15,089 nucleotides of DNA from Pseudomonadota bacterium (GCA_023434015.1 JAEYTM010000257.1:1-15089); one strand, 5' to 3'. Shown: positions 1 through 6,604, numbered from the stretch's first letter. A program made the numbers and translations. Notes: generated from the sequence alone by a model not told the origin.

Positions 1-553
1 AGATGCCGCCGCCCAGACGGGCGAAGATCGAGATCAGCGACGCGCCGAAGCCGAGCGCCACCAGGGAATCGACGACCTCGCGGCTGGTCGGCTCATGGCC
101 GAGCGGCCCGGTGAGCACCCAGTAGTAGACCGCGACCCCGAGCAGAGCGAGGCCGGCGACCAGCATCCCGGTGACCGCGCCGGCGCGGAACGCCATCGAC
201 AGGCCCTTCTCCAGGCCTTCGGAAGCGGCCTGTGCGGTGCGGACATTGGCCCGCACCGAGATCAGCATGCCGGCGAAACCCGCGAGGCCGGAGAGGACGG
301 CGCCGATCGCGAAGCCGACCGCGGCCAGCGGGCCGATCAGCAGGGCCACGGCGATCAGGATGACGACGCCGACGATGGCGATGGTGGTGTACTGGCGCCG
401 CAGATAGGCCTGCGCCCCTTCCTGGATGGCGGCGGCGATCTCCTGCATGCGCGCATTGCCGGGCGAGGCCCGCAGCAGCGCGCCGGACTGGACGGCGGCG
501 TACAGCACCGCCAACAGCCCAGCCACGATCACCAACGTAAGCGTTAGACTCAT
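1..553 (-). CDS. hppA: Membrane-bound proton-translocating pyrophosphatase (partial, N-terminal 184 residues)
   Basis: H+-translocating inorganic pyrophosphatases are inner-membrane proteins that couple PPi hydrolysis to proton export. The visible part begins MSLTLTLVIVAGLLAVLYAAV (first membrane helix, about residues 3-22). It continues with a conserved amphipathic stretch around IQEGAQAYLRRQY (about 43-55), paired helices at about 57-100, the NVRTAQAASEGL loop (about 104-115) and further helices to about 180. This matches the family's N-terminus. The window ends at RLGGGI, just before the expected DVGAD pyrophosphate-binding motif, so roughly three quarters of the usual ~700-residue protein lies outside. 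The ATG is preceded by AGGGG with a 6-base gap, which supports this start. Whether the enzyme is K+-dependent cannot be judged, because the deciding residues are not present. It lies downstream of a FliL-like gene on the same strand, with a 171-base gap. Confidence 0.93.
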   Translation of the reverse strand, partial: MSLTLTLVIVAGLLAVLYAAVQSGALLRASPGNARMQEIAAAIQEGAQAYLRRQYTTIAIVGVVILIAVALLIGPLAAVGFAIGAVLSGLAGFAGMLISVRANVRTAQAASEGLEKGLSMAFRAGAVTGMLVAGLALLGVAVYYWVLTGPLGHEPTSREVVDSLVALGFGASLISIFARLGGGI

Positions 554-577
554 CAAATGCCCCTATGCGATGCGCTG

Positions 578-596
578 AGGCGGCCGGTCGCCGCCT
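578..596 (-). promoter_or_regulatory. Leader hairpin upstream of hppA
   Basis: A perfect 7-bp inverted repeat (AGGCGGC / GCCGCCT, 5-base loop) lies 24 bases upstream of the hppA ATG, just before its ribosome binding region. The gap between the FliL-like stop (725) and hppA (553) holds no convincing gene or clear sigma-70 promoter. This hairpin could be a leader structure, or part of the termination region of the preceding gene. Function is inferred only from position. Confidence 0.35.
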
Positions 597-708
597 GAAC
601 GGACGCCGGCTGTTTCCCAGCCCCTGTGTGTTTCCTGCGTGGAGGCGCTTCGAACGGCGCCCCGTCTTGTTGGAGCGCGAGGGTGGCAAGGATTACAGTG
701 ATAGGCAA

Positions 709-729
709 CCTGCCCCGCGGGGGGTCAGG
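709..729 (-). terminator. GC-rich hairpin spanning the FliL-like gene stop codon
   Basis: On the minus strand the sequence reads CCTG, a bulged A, CCCC, a CCGC loop, GGGG, CAGG. The TGA stop of the FliL-like gene lies in the left arm. The stem is followed by TTGCCT rather than a real U-tract, so an intrinsic terminator is possible but weak. Confidence 0.3.
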
Positions 730-1183
730 ATCGGGCGTCAGACGGGGCGGCGGGCCTGGGCGTGGAGACACGGTAACGCGAGGTTTCCGAGGTGACGACA
801 GCGGAGCGCACGACTCCCTCCCCGGCGATCGCGCCGGCCTCCCGCATCAGGATGGCGGCGAGCTTGTCGGCGTCGATCTTCTGGTAGTCGTCCGACCGCG
901 TGAACGGTGTGCGGTGAGCCGCGCGAACCAGGGCGTCGCGAAAGAACGGCTCCTTCTCCCGCCACTTGGTCGTATTGGCGCTGGCGGCCAGGTTCAGTCG
1001 GACGTTGACGAACACATAGTTGACCATCCGCCCGTCGACGACGATCGGCAGGGCGACGGGCTGCAGGTCCACATACTGGCCGACGACCTTGCTGGCCGCG
1101 GCCTTGGCCGGCGGCGGGCCGGCGGCCAGGGCGTGACCCGCGACGGCGACGAGGGCGGCGGCGATCATCAACCGGCGGAACAT
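725..1183 (-). CDS. Exported FliL-like hypothetical protein
   Basis: This is a 152-residue protein. Its N-terminus MFRRLMIAAALVAVAGHALA is a typical Sec signal peptide, with likely cleavage after ALA (residue 20), so the mature protein should be periplasmic. After a Pro/Ala-rich linker comes YVDLQPVALPIVVDG (about 37-51), a beta segment YVFVNVRLNL (56-65), the helix KEPFFRDALVRAAHRT (77-92), a charged helix at about 103-120, and a closing strand VVRSAVVTS. This order resembles the FliL/stator-associated periplasmic domain (strand - strand - DAL helix - helix - strand), but here the domain is secreted rather than membrane-anchored, and there are no flagellar genes nearby. The open frame extends 24 codons upstream; the start was chosen because the signal peptide begins here, although the Shine-Dalgarno sequence is weak. 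It is divergent from the aspartyl protease gene. The FliL resemblance is judged by eye and is tentative. Confidence 0.75.
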   Translation of the reverse strand: MFRRLMIAAALVAVAGHALAAGPPPAKAAASKVVGQYVDLQPVALPIVVDGRMVNYVFVNVRLNLAASANTTKWREKEPFFRDALVRAAHRTPFTRSDDYQKIDADKLAAILMREAGAIAGEGVVRSAVVTSETSRYRVSTPRPAAPSDARS

Positions 1184-1198
1184 GGGCTGAGCTTTACC

Positions 1199-1232
1199 CG
1201 GCCAGGGTTTCCGCAAGGTGAAACCTCGGCCG
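1199..1232. promoter_or_regulatory. Dyad-symmetric candidate operator between divergent genes
   Basis: The inverted repeat CGGCC-ag-GGTTTC, 8 bases, GAAACC-tc-GGCCG is symmetric at 11 of 13 positions per arm. It lies in the 113-base divergent region between the FliL-like gene (start 1183) and the aspartyl protease gene (start 1297), directly beside the candidate plus-strand promoter at 1236. Arm length and spacing suit a dimeric regulator. An mRNA hairpin in the FliL-like leader is the alternative. Confidence 0.4.
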
Positions 1233-1235
1233 CGG

Positions 1236-1264
1236 ATGACCCCCTGGCCGAACAATGGTATGGT
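1236..1264 (+). promoter_or_regulatory. Candidate sigma-70 promoter for the aspartyl protease gene
   Basis: ATGACC (1236-1241) and TATGGT (1259-1264) are separated by 17 bases. Each matches the sigma-70 consensus at 4 of 6 positions. Transcription would begin near 1271, giving a leader of roughly 26 bases before the ATG at 1297. Confidence 0.35.
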
Positions 1265-1281
1265 CGGTCAAGAGGTGTTTC

Positions 1282-1288
1282 AGGGAGG
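1282..1288 (+). promoter_or_regulatory. Ribosome binding site fixing the aspartyl protease start
   Basis: AGGGAGG lies 8 bases before the ATG at 1297. The frame is open further upstream (to a GTG/ATG region near 1255), but only the 1297 start has this strong site and puts the twin-arginine signal at the N-terminus. Confidence 0.7.
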
Positions 1289-1296
1289 TTTCGGCG

Positions 1297-2274
1297 ATGT
1301 CGGCCCTTACTCGACGGCAGACGGCCACGGCGCTGCTGGGCGCGGCCGGCGCCACCCTTCTGCCCGCAGGCTTTGCGCGGGGGCAGGACGTCGCTCCGCC
1401 GGCCATCGGTCCGCACGATGAACACGACGACCTGACGCCAACCCAGGTGAACACCTCGGCCGGCCGCAACGAACACATGGTCCTGCCGGTCACCATCAAC
1501 GGCCAGGGGCCCTTCCGCTTTATGATCGACACCGGCGCCAACGTGTCCTGCGTGTCAGTCCGTCTGGCCGAGCAGCTCGCGCTCGAGCCCGCTTCTCCGG
1601 CCAAGGTCCACACGGTGGTCGGCGTGCGCTCGCGCCCACGCGTGATGATCCCGCACCTGGAGATCGGCGGCCGGGTGCGCCGCACGGTCCGGGCGCCCGC
1701 CCTATCCTTCCGCGGAACGGACGTCGACGGCGTGCTGGGAGTCGACTGGCTGCGCGGCCAGCGCCTGGTGCTCGACTTCAAAGGCCAGAACCTCGAGATC
1801 GCGCGCTCGCGCGAGGAGCCGGCCGAAGAAGGGCGCGTCATCGTCCCGGCCCGCCGCCGGTCCGGTCAGCTGACCATCGTCGACGCCGATATGCGCGGCA
1901 AGCGGATCAGCGCGATGATCGACTCCGGCTCGCAGGTAACGGTCTGCAACGCGGCCCTGCGCCGACTGGTGGACGGCGAGCAGCCCGCCGGCACGGACTC
2001 CCAGCCCCGAGTGCGGCTGGAAGCCATCACCGGCGAGGCGTTCTGGGGGGACATGCTCTATCTGCCGTTCGTGCGGCTCGGCGGCCTGCAGCTTGGCAAC
2101 GTGCCGGTCGTCCATGCCGACCTGCACGTCTTCAACCTCTGGGACCTGAACAAGGCGCCGGCCCTGGTCATCGGCATGGACCTGCTGACCCAGTTCAACG
2201 CCGTGGCGCTGGATTACGGTCGCTCGGTCGTGCGCTTCGACATCTCCGAGGAGAGCCCCCCGGTCAGGGCCTAG
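1297..2274 (+). CDS. Tat-type exported aspartyl protease with two retropepsin-like domains
   Basis: This is a 325-residue protein with two retropepsin-like halves in one chain. Half one has the active-site motif DTGAN at 78-82 and a GVLGVDWL element at 145-152. Half two has DSGSQ at 209-213 and VIGMDLL at 291-297. Each Asp-Thr/Ser-Gly triad could supply one catalytic aspartate, so the chain could form a pseudo-dimeric active site, or two domains that pair with other chains. The N-terminus (TRRQTATALLGAAGA, residues 5-19) looks like a twin-arginine signal, though the usual Phe after the RR is absent. A disordered, acidic, His/Pro-rich stretch (31-60) follows. The substrate is unknown; related bacterial proteins are usually annotated only as aspartyl protease family. 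The stop shares its CTAG with the helicase stop on the other strand. Fold assignment is firm; proteolytic activity is inferred. Confidence 0.85.
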   Translation: MSALTRRQTATALLGAAGATLLPAGFARGQDVAPPAIGPHDEHDDLTPTQVNTSAGRNEHMVLPVTINGQGPFRFMIDTGANVSCVSVRLAEQLALEPASPAKVHTVVGVRSRPRVMIPHLEIGGRVRRTVRAPALSFRGTDVDGVLGVDWLRGQRLVLDFKGQNLEIARSREEPAEEGRVIVPARRRSGQLTIVDADMRGKRISAMIDSGSQVTVCNAALRRLVDGEQPAGTDSQPRVRLEAITGEAFWGDMLYLPFVRLGGLQLGNVPVVHADLHVFNLWDLNKAPALVIGMDLLTQFNAVALDYGRSVVRFDISEESPPVRA

Positions 2275-4028
2275 TCGCGCGCCGGCTTGCGGCCCTTCGG
2301 TGGGCCGTTCCGCTTCGCGGGCGGACCGCCCCTGTTGGGACCGGCGCCGCGATGGGGCGGACCTGAGCCGCGCGGACGCGGGTGTGCCGGCTTCGCGCCA
2401 TCCCTCGGCGAGGGCGGACCCGAGGCCGGCTCGATGCGGATGTCGCCTTCCGCCGCCGACTTGACCGCCTCGCGGAACCGCGCCTCGACGTCCGGAGATA
2501 TCTCGAACTTGGTCTCGCGGTCGAAGATGCGGATCTGGCCGATCTCCTTCTTGGTCACATGGCCCAGGCGACAGATCAGCGGGATCAGCCATTTGGGGTC
2601 GGCATTGTTCTGCCGGCCGATGGTCATCCGGAACCAGACCCCGCCTTCGCCGGTCGAATCCCTGCGATCGGGGCGCTCGACGCGTTCGCGCGGCGCGCGC
2701 TGCGGCGGGCCGCCGGCGTGGGCGTCGTCGTAAAGCTCCTCCGGCTCCGGCAGGCGCTGCCGGTGCATACGGATGAGCGCCGCGGCGACCGCCTCGGGCG
2801 AGCTGTCCGCCAGGATCCGGCGGGCCAGCACCAGATCCTCGTCCGAGGGAATCTGGGTGAGGATCGGATCCTCAAGCAACCGGGTCTGGTCCTTGGCGCG
2901 GATTTCGTCGGCCGACGGCGGTCCCGACCATTGGGCGTCGATATTGGCCGAATCCAGCAGGCGCTCGGCGATCCGGCGCTTGTTGTACGGCACCACCATG
3001 ACGGAGACGCCCTTCTTGCCGGCGCGACCCGTGCGCCCGCTGCGGTGGAGCATGGTCGCCTTGTTGGCCGGCAGGTCCACGTGGATCACCAGCCCGAGGT
3101 CCGGGAGATCGAGCCCCCGCGCGGCGACATCCGTCGCGACGCAGGCGCGGGCATGGCCGTCGCGCAGCGCCTGCAGGGCGTCGGTGCGCTCCTTCTGGCT
3201 CAGCTCGCCGGAGAGGGCGACAGCGGCGAACCCGCGCTCGCGGAGCGCGCCATAGAGCTGACGGACCCGCTCGCGGGTGGCGCAGAACACCAGGGCCCCG
3301 GGGGATTCGAAGTAGCGCAGCAGGTTGACCACCGCCGGCTCCACCTCGTTCGGGGCGACACGCACCGCGCGGTACTCGATGTCGCCGTGCGCCTCGTCGC
3401 GGCGCAGGGTGTCGATGCGCACCGCCTCGCGCTGGAAGCGCCGGGCGAGCGTGGCGATGTCCTTGGCGATGGTGGCGGAGAACAGCAGCGTCCGGCGTTC
3501 CACCGGGGTGGAATCGAGGATTTCCTCGAGGTCTTCCCGGAAGCCCAGGTCGAGCATCTCGTCGGCCTCGTCGAGCACGATGACCCGAAGCGCCGACAGG
3601 TCCAGATTGCCCCGCTCCAGGTGGTCGCGCAGGCGGCCGGGCGTGCCGACCACCACATGGCCGCCGGCCTGCAGTTCGCGCTGTTCGCGCCGGGCGTCGG
3701 TGCCGCCGACGCAGGTGACGACGATCGCCCCGGCATGCTTGTAGAGCCAGGCCAGTTCACGGCTGACCTGTTGCGCCAGTTCGCGGGTCGGGGCGATCAC
3801 CAGGGCGAGCGGCGATCCGGCGCGCTCGAACCGCGGGGCCTCGCCAAGCAGGGTGCGCGCCGCCGCCAGGCCGAAGGCCACGGTCTTGCCCGAACCGGTC
3901 TGGGCGGACACCAGCAGGTCCTTGTGATCCGGCGCCTCCAGGACGGCGGCCTGGACCGGGGTGGGCTCAGCGTAGCCCTGCTGTTCTAGCGCCTTGGCCA
4001 GCGCGGGATGTGTCGGGGGGAATGGCAT
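2271..4028 (-). CDS. DEAD-box ATP-dependent RNA helicase with DbpA-type RNA-binding domain
   Basis: This 585-residue RNA helicase has all core motifs: Q motif region GYAEPTPVQ (18-26), Walker A AQTGSGKT (42-49), PTREL (80-84), TPGR (129-132), DEAD (153-156), SAT (184-186), ALVFCAT (245-251), ATDVAARGLD (298-307) and HRSGRTGRAG (328-337). After a linker, residues about 463-535 (VWFRMTIGRQNN to IRIEPA) form a DbpA/CsdA-type RNA-binding domain. A basic Pro/Gly/Arg-rich tail (about 538-585) follows. Such helicases act on structured RNA in ribosome assembly, cold adaptation or mRNA decay; which role applies here cannot be told. The frame is open 24 codons upstream. The start chosen has AAGGA with a 6-base gap and gives the normal N-terminus. 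Family members are called deaD, csdA, dbpA or rhlE, so no symbol is assigned. A separate promoter and leader hairpin suggest transcription independent of thiL. Confidence 0.95.
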   Translation of the reverse strand: MPFPPTHPALAKALEQQGYAEPTPVQAAVLEAPDHKDLLVSAQTGSGKTVAFGLAAARTLLGEAPRFERAGSPLALVIAPTRELAQQVSRELAWLYKHAGAIVVTCVGGTDARREQRELQAGGHVVVGTPGRLRDHLERGNLDLSALRVIVLDEADEMLDLGFREDLEEILDSTPVERRTLLFSATIAKDIATLARRFQREAVRIDTLRRDEAHGDIEYRAVRVAPNEVEPAVVNLLRYFESPGALVFCATRERVRQLYGALRERGFAAVALSGELSQKERTDALQALRDGHARACVATDVAARGLDLPDLGLVIHVDLPANKATMLHRSGRTGRAGKKGVSVMVVPYNKRRIAERLLDSANIDAQWSGPPSADEIRAKDQTRLLEDPILTQIPSDEDLVLARRILADSSPEAVAAALIRMHRQRLPEPEELYDDAHAGGPPQRAPRERVERPDRRDSTGEGGVWFRMTIGRQNNADPKWLIPLICRLGHVTKKEIGQIRIFDRETKFEISPDVEARFREAVKSAAEGDIRIEPASGPPSPRDGAKPAHPRPRGSGPPHRGAGPNRGGPPAKRNGPPKGRKPARD

Positions 4029-4039
4029 AGAGAATCCTT

Positions 4040-4069
4040 GCGTCCGCACTCGCGAAACGCGGCGGACGC
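4040..4069 (-). promoter_or_regulatory. Strong leader hairpin abutting the helicase ribosome binding site
   Basis: On the minus strand GCGTCCGC is followed by CGCG-TTT-CGCG, AGT and GCGGACGC. This gives an outer 8-bp perfect stem plus an inner 4-bp hairpin. The 3' arm ends at 4040, and the Shine-Dalgarno AAGGA occupies 4035-4039, so the structure touches the ribosome binding site. The predicted transcription start (about 4070) would put this hairpin at the very 5' end of the mRNA. It could stabilise the transcript or control translation; it might also be unwound by the helicase it precedes. Confidence 0.5.
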
Positions 4070-4076
4070 GCCAAAA

Positions 4077-4100
4077 GCCGTAGCATAGAGCACAAAGCAA
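4077..4100 (-). promoter_or_regulatory. Candidate Caulobacter-type housekeeping promoter for the helicase gene
   Basis: On the minus strand TTGCTT, a 10-base spacer and GCTACGGC are seen. The Caulobacter housekeeping consensus is TTGACGS, 10-14 bases, GCTANAWC. The -10-like element matches 6 of its 7 defined positions; the -35 keeps TTG only. The leader to the ATG at 4028 would be about 42 bases. It sits in the 96-base gap after thiL. Confidence 0.4.
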
Positions 4101-4124
4101 GCCCTTGGGGGCCGGAATCGCCCG

Positions 4125-5072
4125 TCAGGCCGTCTCTCCGTGCCGCCAGCCGCCCGCGCCGGCGTCGACCGTGGCGCCGCGGGCACGGACCGCGACCCCC
4201 TCGCCTGCCGTCACTTCGCCAATGGCGGTGAAGCCGTCGAGCAGCGCCGGAGCGGTGCAGACAACCTCATAGTCGTCGCCGCCGGTGGCCAGCGCGACCA
4301 GGGCCTCGGCGAGGTCGACCTGTCCTTCCAGCCAGCTCGCCGCGCCGCGGGAGAGCGGCAGGCGGTCGAGATCCAGGCTTATGCCGACGCCGCTGGCTTC
4401 GGCGATGTGCCGGACGTCGGCCACGAGACCGTCGGAAACGTCGGCCGCCGCGGTCGCCGACTTGAGCAGCACCCGCCGCAGGTCCAGCCGTGGCTGCGGA
4501 AGCCGGTAGCGGAACGCCAGGTGGCCGTCGGGGTCGGGAATCTCCCGGCGCACGGCGCGCAGGCCCAGCAAGCCGTCGCCGATCGTGCCGCTCACCATCA
4601 CCAGATCGCCGGGCCGGGCGCCGGCGCGGCGCACCATCCGGCCCTCCGGGACCCAGCCCATGGCCGTCAGGCTGGCGGTGAACGGACCGGGGGTCGAGAC
4701 GGTGTCGCCGCCCATCAGGCTGAGCCCGTAGGTCTGGAGATCGGAAGCCAGCCCTTGGGCGAAACGCTCGCGGTCGGCGGCCTTGAAGCCGCGGGGCCAG
4801 GCGACGGCCAGGAAACAGGCGAAAGGCTCCGCGCCCTTGGCGGCCAGGTCGGAAAGGTTGACCCGCAGCAGCTTGCGCGCGACCGCGTCGGCGGCCTCGC
4901 CGCGCGGGAAATGCACCCCCTCGACGATCGCGTCCTTGGTGACCACCAGGTCGTAGCCCGCGCGTGAGGGAATGGTCGCGGCGTCGTCGAGCAGGCCGAA
5001 GGCGCCGGCGGCTCCGCGAGTCAGGGGACGGAAGAGCCTGGCGATCTCGCCGAACTCGTCAGCTCCGGACAT
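4125..5072 (-). CDS. thiL: Thiamine-monophosphate kinase
   Basis: ThiL uses ATP to phosphorylate thiamine monophosphate to thiamine diphosphate in the cytoplasm, the last step of the pathway. The 315-residue protein has the expected PurM/ThiL-fold motifs in order: Mg-binding DDAATI (29-34), KDAIVEGVHF (46-55), NLSDLAAKGAEP (72-83), GGDT (121-124), SGTIGDGLLG (161-170), DVSDGL (211-216) and GGDDYE (264-269). The C-terminal GWRHGE is also family-typical. Length is normal. The ATG at 5072 overlaps the nusB 3' end by 14 bases. In-frame ATG (5087) and TTG (5090) codons would lengthen the protein by up to 6 residues and enlarge the overlap; the MSGADEFGEI start fits the family N-terminus best. As last gene of the riboflavin/nusB run it is probably cotranscribed with it. 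Confidence 0.95.
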   Translation of the reverse strand: MSGADEFGEIARLFRPLTRGAAGAFGLLDDAATIPSRAGYDLVVTKDAIVEGVHFPRGEAADAVARKLLRVNLSDLAAKGAEPFACFLAVAWPRGFKAADRERFAQGLASDLQTYGLSLMGGDTVSTPGPFTASLTAMGWVPEGRMVRRAGARPGDLVMVSGTIGDGLLGLRAVRREIPDPDGHLAFRYRLPQPRLDLRRVLLKSATAAADVSDGLVADVRHIAEASGVGISLDLDRLPLSRGAASWLEGQVDLAEALVALATGGDDYEVVCTAPALLDGFTAIGEVTAGEGVAVRARGATVDAGAGGWRHGETA

Positions 5073-5520
5073 CCTGCGCCACCGCATCAAGGGCGCCGTT
5101 GACGAATCCCGGCTCCGGGCCTTCGAAGAAGGACTTCGCCAGCTCGACGTATTCGTCGATCACCACCTCGGTCGGCACGTCGTCGCGGTGGGTGAGTTCA
5201 TAGGCGCCGGCCCGCAGGATAGCCCGCACGGTGGCGTCGATGCGTTCCAGCTTCCAGCCCTGGGCCAGCCGCTTGGCCACGGCGGCGTCGACGTCGCGCT
5301 GATTCGCCACGACGCCGCGCACCAGATCGGCGAAGAAGGCCTCATCGGCCGCGGCGAGGGTCATGTCCTCGACGTCGCGGTCGAAGCGATGATCGGAGAA
5401 CTCGCGGATCACCGCCTCGACGCCGACGCTGGAGACTTCCATCTGATACAGCGCCTGCACGGCGGCCAGTCGGGCGACCGAGCGGGCCTGGCGAATGACC
5501 GGACGCACCGGGCCGCTCAC
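5059..5520 (-). CDS. nusB: Transcription antitermination factor NusB
   Basis: NusB binds boxA RNA with NusE (S10) in rRNA antitermination complexes. The 153-residue protein is all-helical, as expected. It shows the N-terminal RQARSVARLAAVQALYQMEV (the R..A..ALYQ signature), ADEAFFADLVRGV in the middle, and the C-terminal family run RIDATVRAILRAGAYEL ... VVIDEYVELAKSF ... FVNGALDAVAQ. The start codon is GTG. Its four bases GTGA overlap the TGA stop of ribH, which predicts translational coupling. Placing nusB after ribH is a widespread arrangement in proteobacteria. Confidence 0.95.
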   Translation of the reverse strand: MSGPVRPVIRQARSVARLAAVQALYQMEVSSVGVEAVIREFSDHRFDRDVEDMTLAAADEAFFADLVRGVVANQRDVDAAVAKRLAQGWKLERIDATVRAILRAGAYELTHRDDVPTEVVIDEYVELAKSFFEGPEPGFVNGALDAVAQDVRS

Positions 5521-5975
5521 CGCCGCGCTCCCGTCAGCTGTTGGCGCAGAGACACCATGGTCAGGGCCGCGCGCGCCGCGCCGCCGCCCTTGTCGCCTTC
5601 GTTGACGCGGGCGCGGGCCCAGGCCTGTTCCTCGTCCTCGACGGTGAGCACGCCGTTACCGATCGCCAGGCGCCTGCCGACCGACAGGTCCATGACGCCC
5701 CGCGCCGATTCATTGGAAACGATCTCGAAGTGATAGGTCTCGCCACGGATCACCACGCCGAGAGCGACATAGCCGTCGTAGCGGGCGCCGCGCTGACCAC
5801 CCTCCTCGGCGAAGGCGATAGCGGCCGGGATCTCCAGCGCGCCCGGCACCGTCACCACGTCGTATTCGGCCCCATAGGCCTCCAGCGCGTCGATCGCCCC
5901 TTTCAGGAGCTCGTCGGCGAGATCGGAATAGAAGCGCGCTTCCACGATCAGGATACGGATCTTGTCGTCGCTCAT
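5517..5975 (-). CDS. ribH: 6,7-dimethyl-8-ribityllumazine synthase
   Basis: RibH condenses 5-amino-6-ribitylaminouracil with 3,4-dihydroxy-2-butanone 4-phosphate to give the lumazine that RibE converts to riboflavin. The 152-residue protein carries the substrate-site elements RFYSDLADELLKGA (14-27), PGALEIP (44-50), GVVIRGETYHFE (73-84, with the conserved catalytic His at 82), SNESARGVMDLS (87-98), NGVLT (107-111) and a KGGGAA segment near 129-134. Length is normal for the single-domain enzyme, which forms pentamers or icosahedra. The ATG has only a weak Shine-Dalgarno sequence (AAGG, 11 bases away), and a 38-base gap separates it from ribE. No ribBA gene lies in this gap, so the butanone phosphate is made elsewhere. 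Confidence 0.96.
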   Translation of the reverse strand: MSDDKIRILIVEARFYSDLADELLKGAIDALEAYGAEYDVVTVPGALEIPAAIAFAEEGGQRGARYDGYVALGVVIRGETYHFEIVSNESARGVMDLSVGRRLAIGNGVLTVEDEEQAWARARVNEGDKGGGAARAALTMVSLRQQLTGARR

Positions 5976-6013
5976 CGCAGGTTCGGCCTTTTCGGAGATA
6001 TCGGACGCACGCT

Positions 6014-6604
6014 TTAGGCCGTTTCGCGCCAGCGGGCGAGATAGCGCGCCAGCATATCGATCTCGATGTTGACCCGGACGCCCGGCGCGAGCTCGCCCAG
6101 GGTCGTCACCTCCCAGGTATGCGGGATCAGGTTCACCCCGAAGACGTCCTCCTCAACCTCGTTGACCGTCAGGGAGACGCCCTCCACCGTGATCGAGCCC
6201 TTGGGCGCGATGAAGCGGTGCAGCGGCCGGGGCGCGCGGATGCGCACCCGGTGTGAGCCGCCTTCGGCCTCGACCGACACAACCTCGCCGACGCCGTCCA
6301 CATGGCCGGAGACGATATGGCCGCCGAGTTCGTCGCCCACCCGCGCGGCCCGCTCGAGATTCACGCGCCGCCCCATGCCCCAGTCGCCGAGGGTGGTCAG
6401 GGAGAGGGTCTCGCCCGAAACCTCGACCGCGAACCAGTCCGCCCCCTTCTCGACCACGGTCAGGCAGACGCCGGCGTGGCTGACCGAGGCTCCCAGTTCC
6501 AGGGAGCTCAGGTCGAAGGCGGTCTCGATCTCGAAACGCCGGTCCCGCTCGGTGTCCCGCACCGCGCGCACGCGTCCCACGTCGGTGACGATGCCGGTAA
6601 ACAT
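6014..6604 (-). CDS. ribE: Riboflavin synthase, alpha chain
   Basis: RibE dismutates two molecules of dimethylribityllumazine into riboflavin and the ribitylaminouracil precursor. The 196-residue protein has the diagnostic MFTGIVTDVG start and two lumazine-binding half-domains. The first (about 1-97) contains SHAGVCLTV and VSGETLSLTTLG. The second (about 98-196) contains GHVDGVGEV, KGSITVEGVSLTVN and NLIPHTWEVTTL. Length and both repeats are normal. The ATG follows the ribD TGA with no gap, so coupling with ribD translation is likely. It is called ribE here; some genomes use ribC for the same enzyme. Confidence 0.96.
   Translation of the reverse strand: MFTGIVTDVGRVRAVRDTERDRRFEIETAFDLSSLELGASVSHAGVCLTVVEKGADWFAVEVSGETLSLTTLGDWGMGRRVNLERAARVGDELGGHIVSGHVDGVGEVVSVEAEGGSHRVRIRAPRPLHRFIAPKGSITVEGVSLTVNEVEEDVFGVNLIPHTWEVTTLGELAPGVRVNIEIDMLARYLARWRETA

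Noticed and set aside
626..1435. A 269-codon plus-strand frame over the FliL-like gene and into the protease gene
   Set aside because: It conflicts with both the signal-peptide protein on the minus strand and the protease start, and has no recognisable domain.
2290..2307. CGGCCC-TTCGGT-GGGCCG hairpin just after the protease stop
   Set aside because: It lies inside the helicase coding sequence and has no T-tract on either strand. A 6-bp GC stem here is readily explained by codon composition.
2382..3989. A 535-codon open frame on the plus strand opposite the helicase gene
   Set aside because: It mirrors a strongly supported helicase in very GC-rich DNA, where antisense frames stay open by codon bias. 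Its translation is low-complexity, Arg/Gly/His-rich and has no family motifs.
5976..6013. Possible loss of ribBA between ribE and ribH
   Set aside because: Several alphaproteobacteria have ribD-ribE-ribH-nusB without ribBA in the cluster, so its absence here is not unusual.
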